Of a stretch of DNA of 14,857 nucleotides, positions 14,170 to 14,857 are shown piece by piece. The stretch covers positions 1-14,857 of the forward strand of contig DXGG01000200.1 of the NCBI GenBank assembly GCA_019114015.1, read 5' to 3'. The translations under genes and the position numbers were made by a program. The notes under the pieces were generated by a model. It worked only from the letters and a program-made list of their open reading frames with translations, was not told the origin of the DNA and made no database searches. How positions within the stretch are numbered: position 1 is the stretch's first letter; each line of letters begins with the position of its first letter. This DNA comes from Candidatus Onthomorpha intestinigallinarum. GTDB lineage: Bacteria; Bacteroidota; Bacteroidia; Bacteroidales; P3.

Positions 14170-14857
14170 TTATTGAACTATCAATTTGCTGGTTATATTG
14201 CCTATCTTCAAAAAGTAAATACCCTGCGCATAAGCCGAAAGGTCTATATTCATTTCAACATCACCTCTTTGAGCAATTCTTTCCAATACTCTTCCCTGAA
14301 CATCGCTTATGGTTATATCTTCACTCACACCCTTGGCTTGAAGAATGACGTATTTGTTTGCAGGATTAGGATACAATTTGAAATCTACGCTCTGCACTCT
14401 TTCCAATCCTGTCAAATCTCTTTCCATCGTAACATTGTCTCCATATGTAGATGCAAGATATTCAACCGTAAAGACATAATGATTTCCCGCTGCAAATTCA
14501 ATATCATCTCCACGTGCATCATCTCCTCCTGCAATCCAATAAGCGTCATTAGGCGTAGGATTGGTTATGCAATAGTCGTAAATGCCTGCCGGAATCGTTA
14601 TGGTAAGGTCACCTTCCACAAGTATCATATCCGTATTCAAAAAGAATTCGGTCTCCTCCGGTATTGTGTACTCAAACTGTCCATAAACGTCCTCGGTAAG
14701 ATCAGAATTAGCCAACGGTCCTTCTGAAGGTATTATACCTCCGAAAGTGTTGTGGTCGGCATCCATCAGAAGCTGATAACCGGTTCCATCACCCCATACC
14801 TCTTCAGGCACGGAAAGCGTTATGCTGCAATCTGAAGATTTTGTCTGGAACACTTGC
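14170..14857 (-). CDS. Partial T9SS-secreted protein with a DUF2436-like adhesin domain (5' end outside window)
   Basis: The frame is open to the right edge, and 228 C-terminal residues are visible; the GTG at 14853 is internal. Most of the visible part (WGDGTGYQLLMDADHNTFGG, FEYTIPEE, TIPAGIYDYCITNPTPND, YWIAGGDDARGDD, FAAGNHYVFTVE) closely resembles the DUF2436 domain that I recall from the haemagglutinin-adhesin regions of Porphyromonas gingivalis gingipains and HagA. The last 70 residues (FKLYPNPANKYV, ISDVQGRVL, IDLSAYAQGIYFLKI, KLIVQ) form a type A T9SS C-terminal sorting domain. The protein should therefore be exported to the surface or released, and the sorting domain removed on the way. 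What lies upstream (protease, cleaved-adhesin repeats or other) is not visible. Transcription ends at the shared terminator at 14112-14139. Confidence 0.9.
   Translation of the reverse strand, partial: QVFQTKSSDCSITLSVPEEVWGDGTGYQLLMDADHNTFGGIIPSEGPLANSDLTEDVYGQFEYTIPEETEFFLNTDMILVEGDLTITIPAGIYDYCITNPTPNDAYWIAGGDDARGDDIEFAAGNHYVFTVEYLASTYGDNVTMERDLTGLERVQSVDFKLYPNPANKYVILQAKGVSEDITISDVQGRVLERIAQRGDVEMNIDLSAYAQGIYFLKIGNITSKLIVQ

Overview
The window looks like chromosome of an anaerobic member of the Bacteroidales. This rests on several things: promoters of the Bacteroidetes type (TAnnTTTG, with TTG about 20 bp upstream), A-rich leaders with almost no Shine-Dalgarno sequences, a type IX secretion (T9SS) C-terminal sorting domain, a DUF2436-like domain known to me from Porphyromonas adhesins, a surface-type lipoprotein, pyruvate phosphate dikinase and an [FeFe]-hydrogenase maturase. 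Genus cannot be fixed from the sequence. No rRNA, tRNA, CRISPR array, transposase or reverse transcriptase was seen.

Left part (1-6547, all + strand) is a protein-phosphorylation island. It starts with the last 23 codons of a formylglycine-generating-enzyme-like (FGE/SUMF1) protein, then an intergenic stretch with three 22-bp semi-palindromic repeats and a strong promoter. Next come an acidic membrane-anchored protein of unknown function, a zinc-ribbon plus FHA (phosphothreonine-binding) protein, a membrane-anchored PP2C phosphatase, and two tandem Ser/Thr kinases each fused to a C-terminal FGE/SUMF1 (C-type-lectin-like) domain. The two kinases share about 88% identity over some 275 residues. 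Their linkers differ completely and their FGE domains are much more diverged. The parts make a full write (kinase), read (FHA) and erase (PP2C) set. The C-terminal tips of the first and last FGE proteins have codon patterns like the variable regions of diversity-generating retroelements (DGRs), though no retroelement is inside the window.

Middle part (6602-12210, - strand) holds ppdK, with its own terminator and promoter, then a two-gene operon: a secreted-looking DUF362/2x[4Fe-4S] protein followed by a right-handed beta-helix lipoprotein.

Right part (12300-14139, + strand) is a two-gene operon: a TM1266-type hydrogenase-associated small regulator translationally coupled to hydG. It ends at a bidirectional terminator shared with a convergent, partial T9SS-secreted DUF2436-like protein at the right edge. 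The hydrogenase structural gene and hydE/hydF are not in the window.
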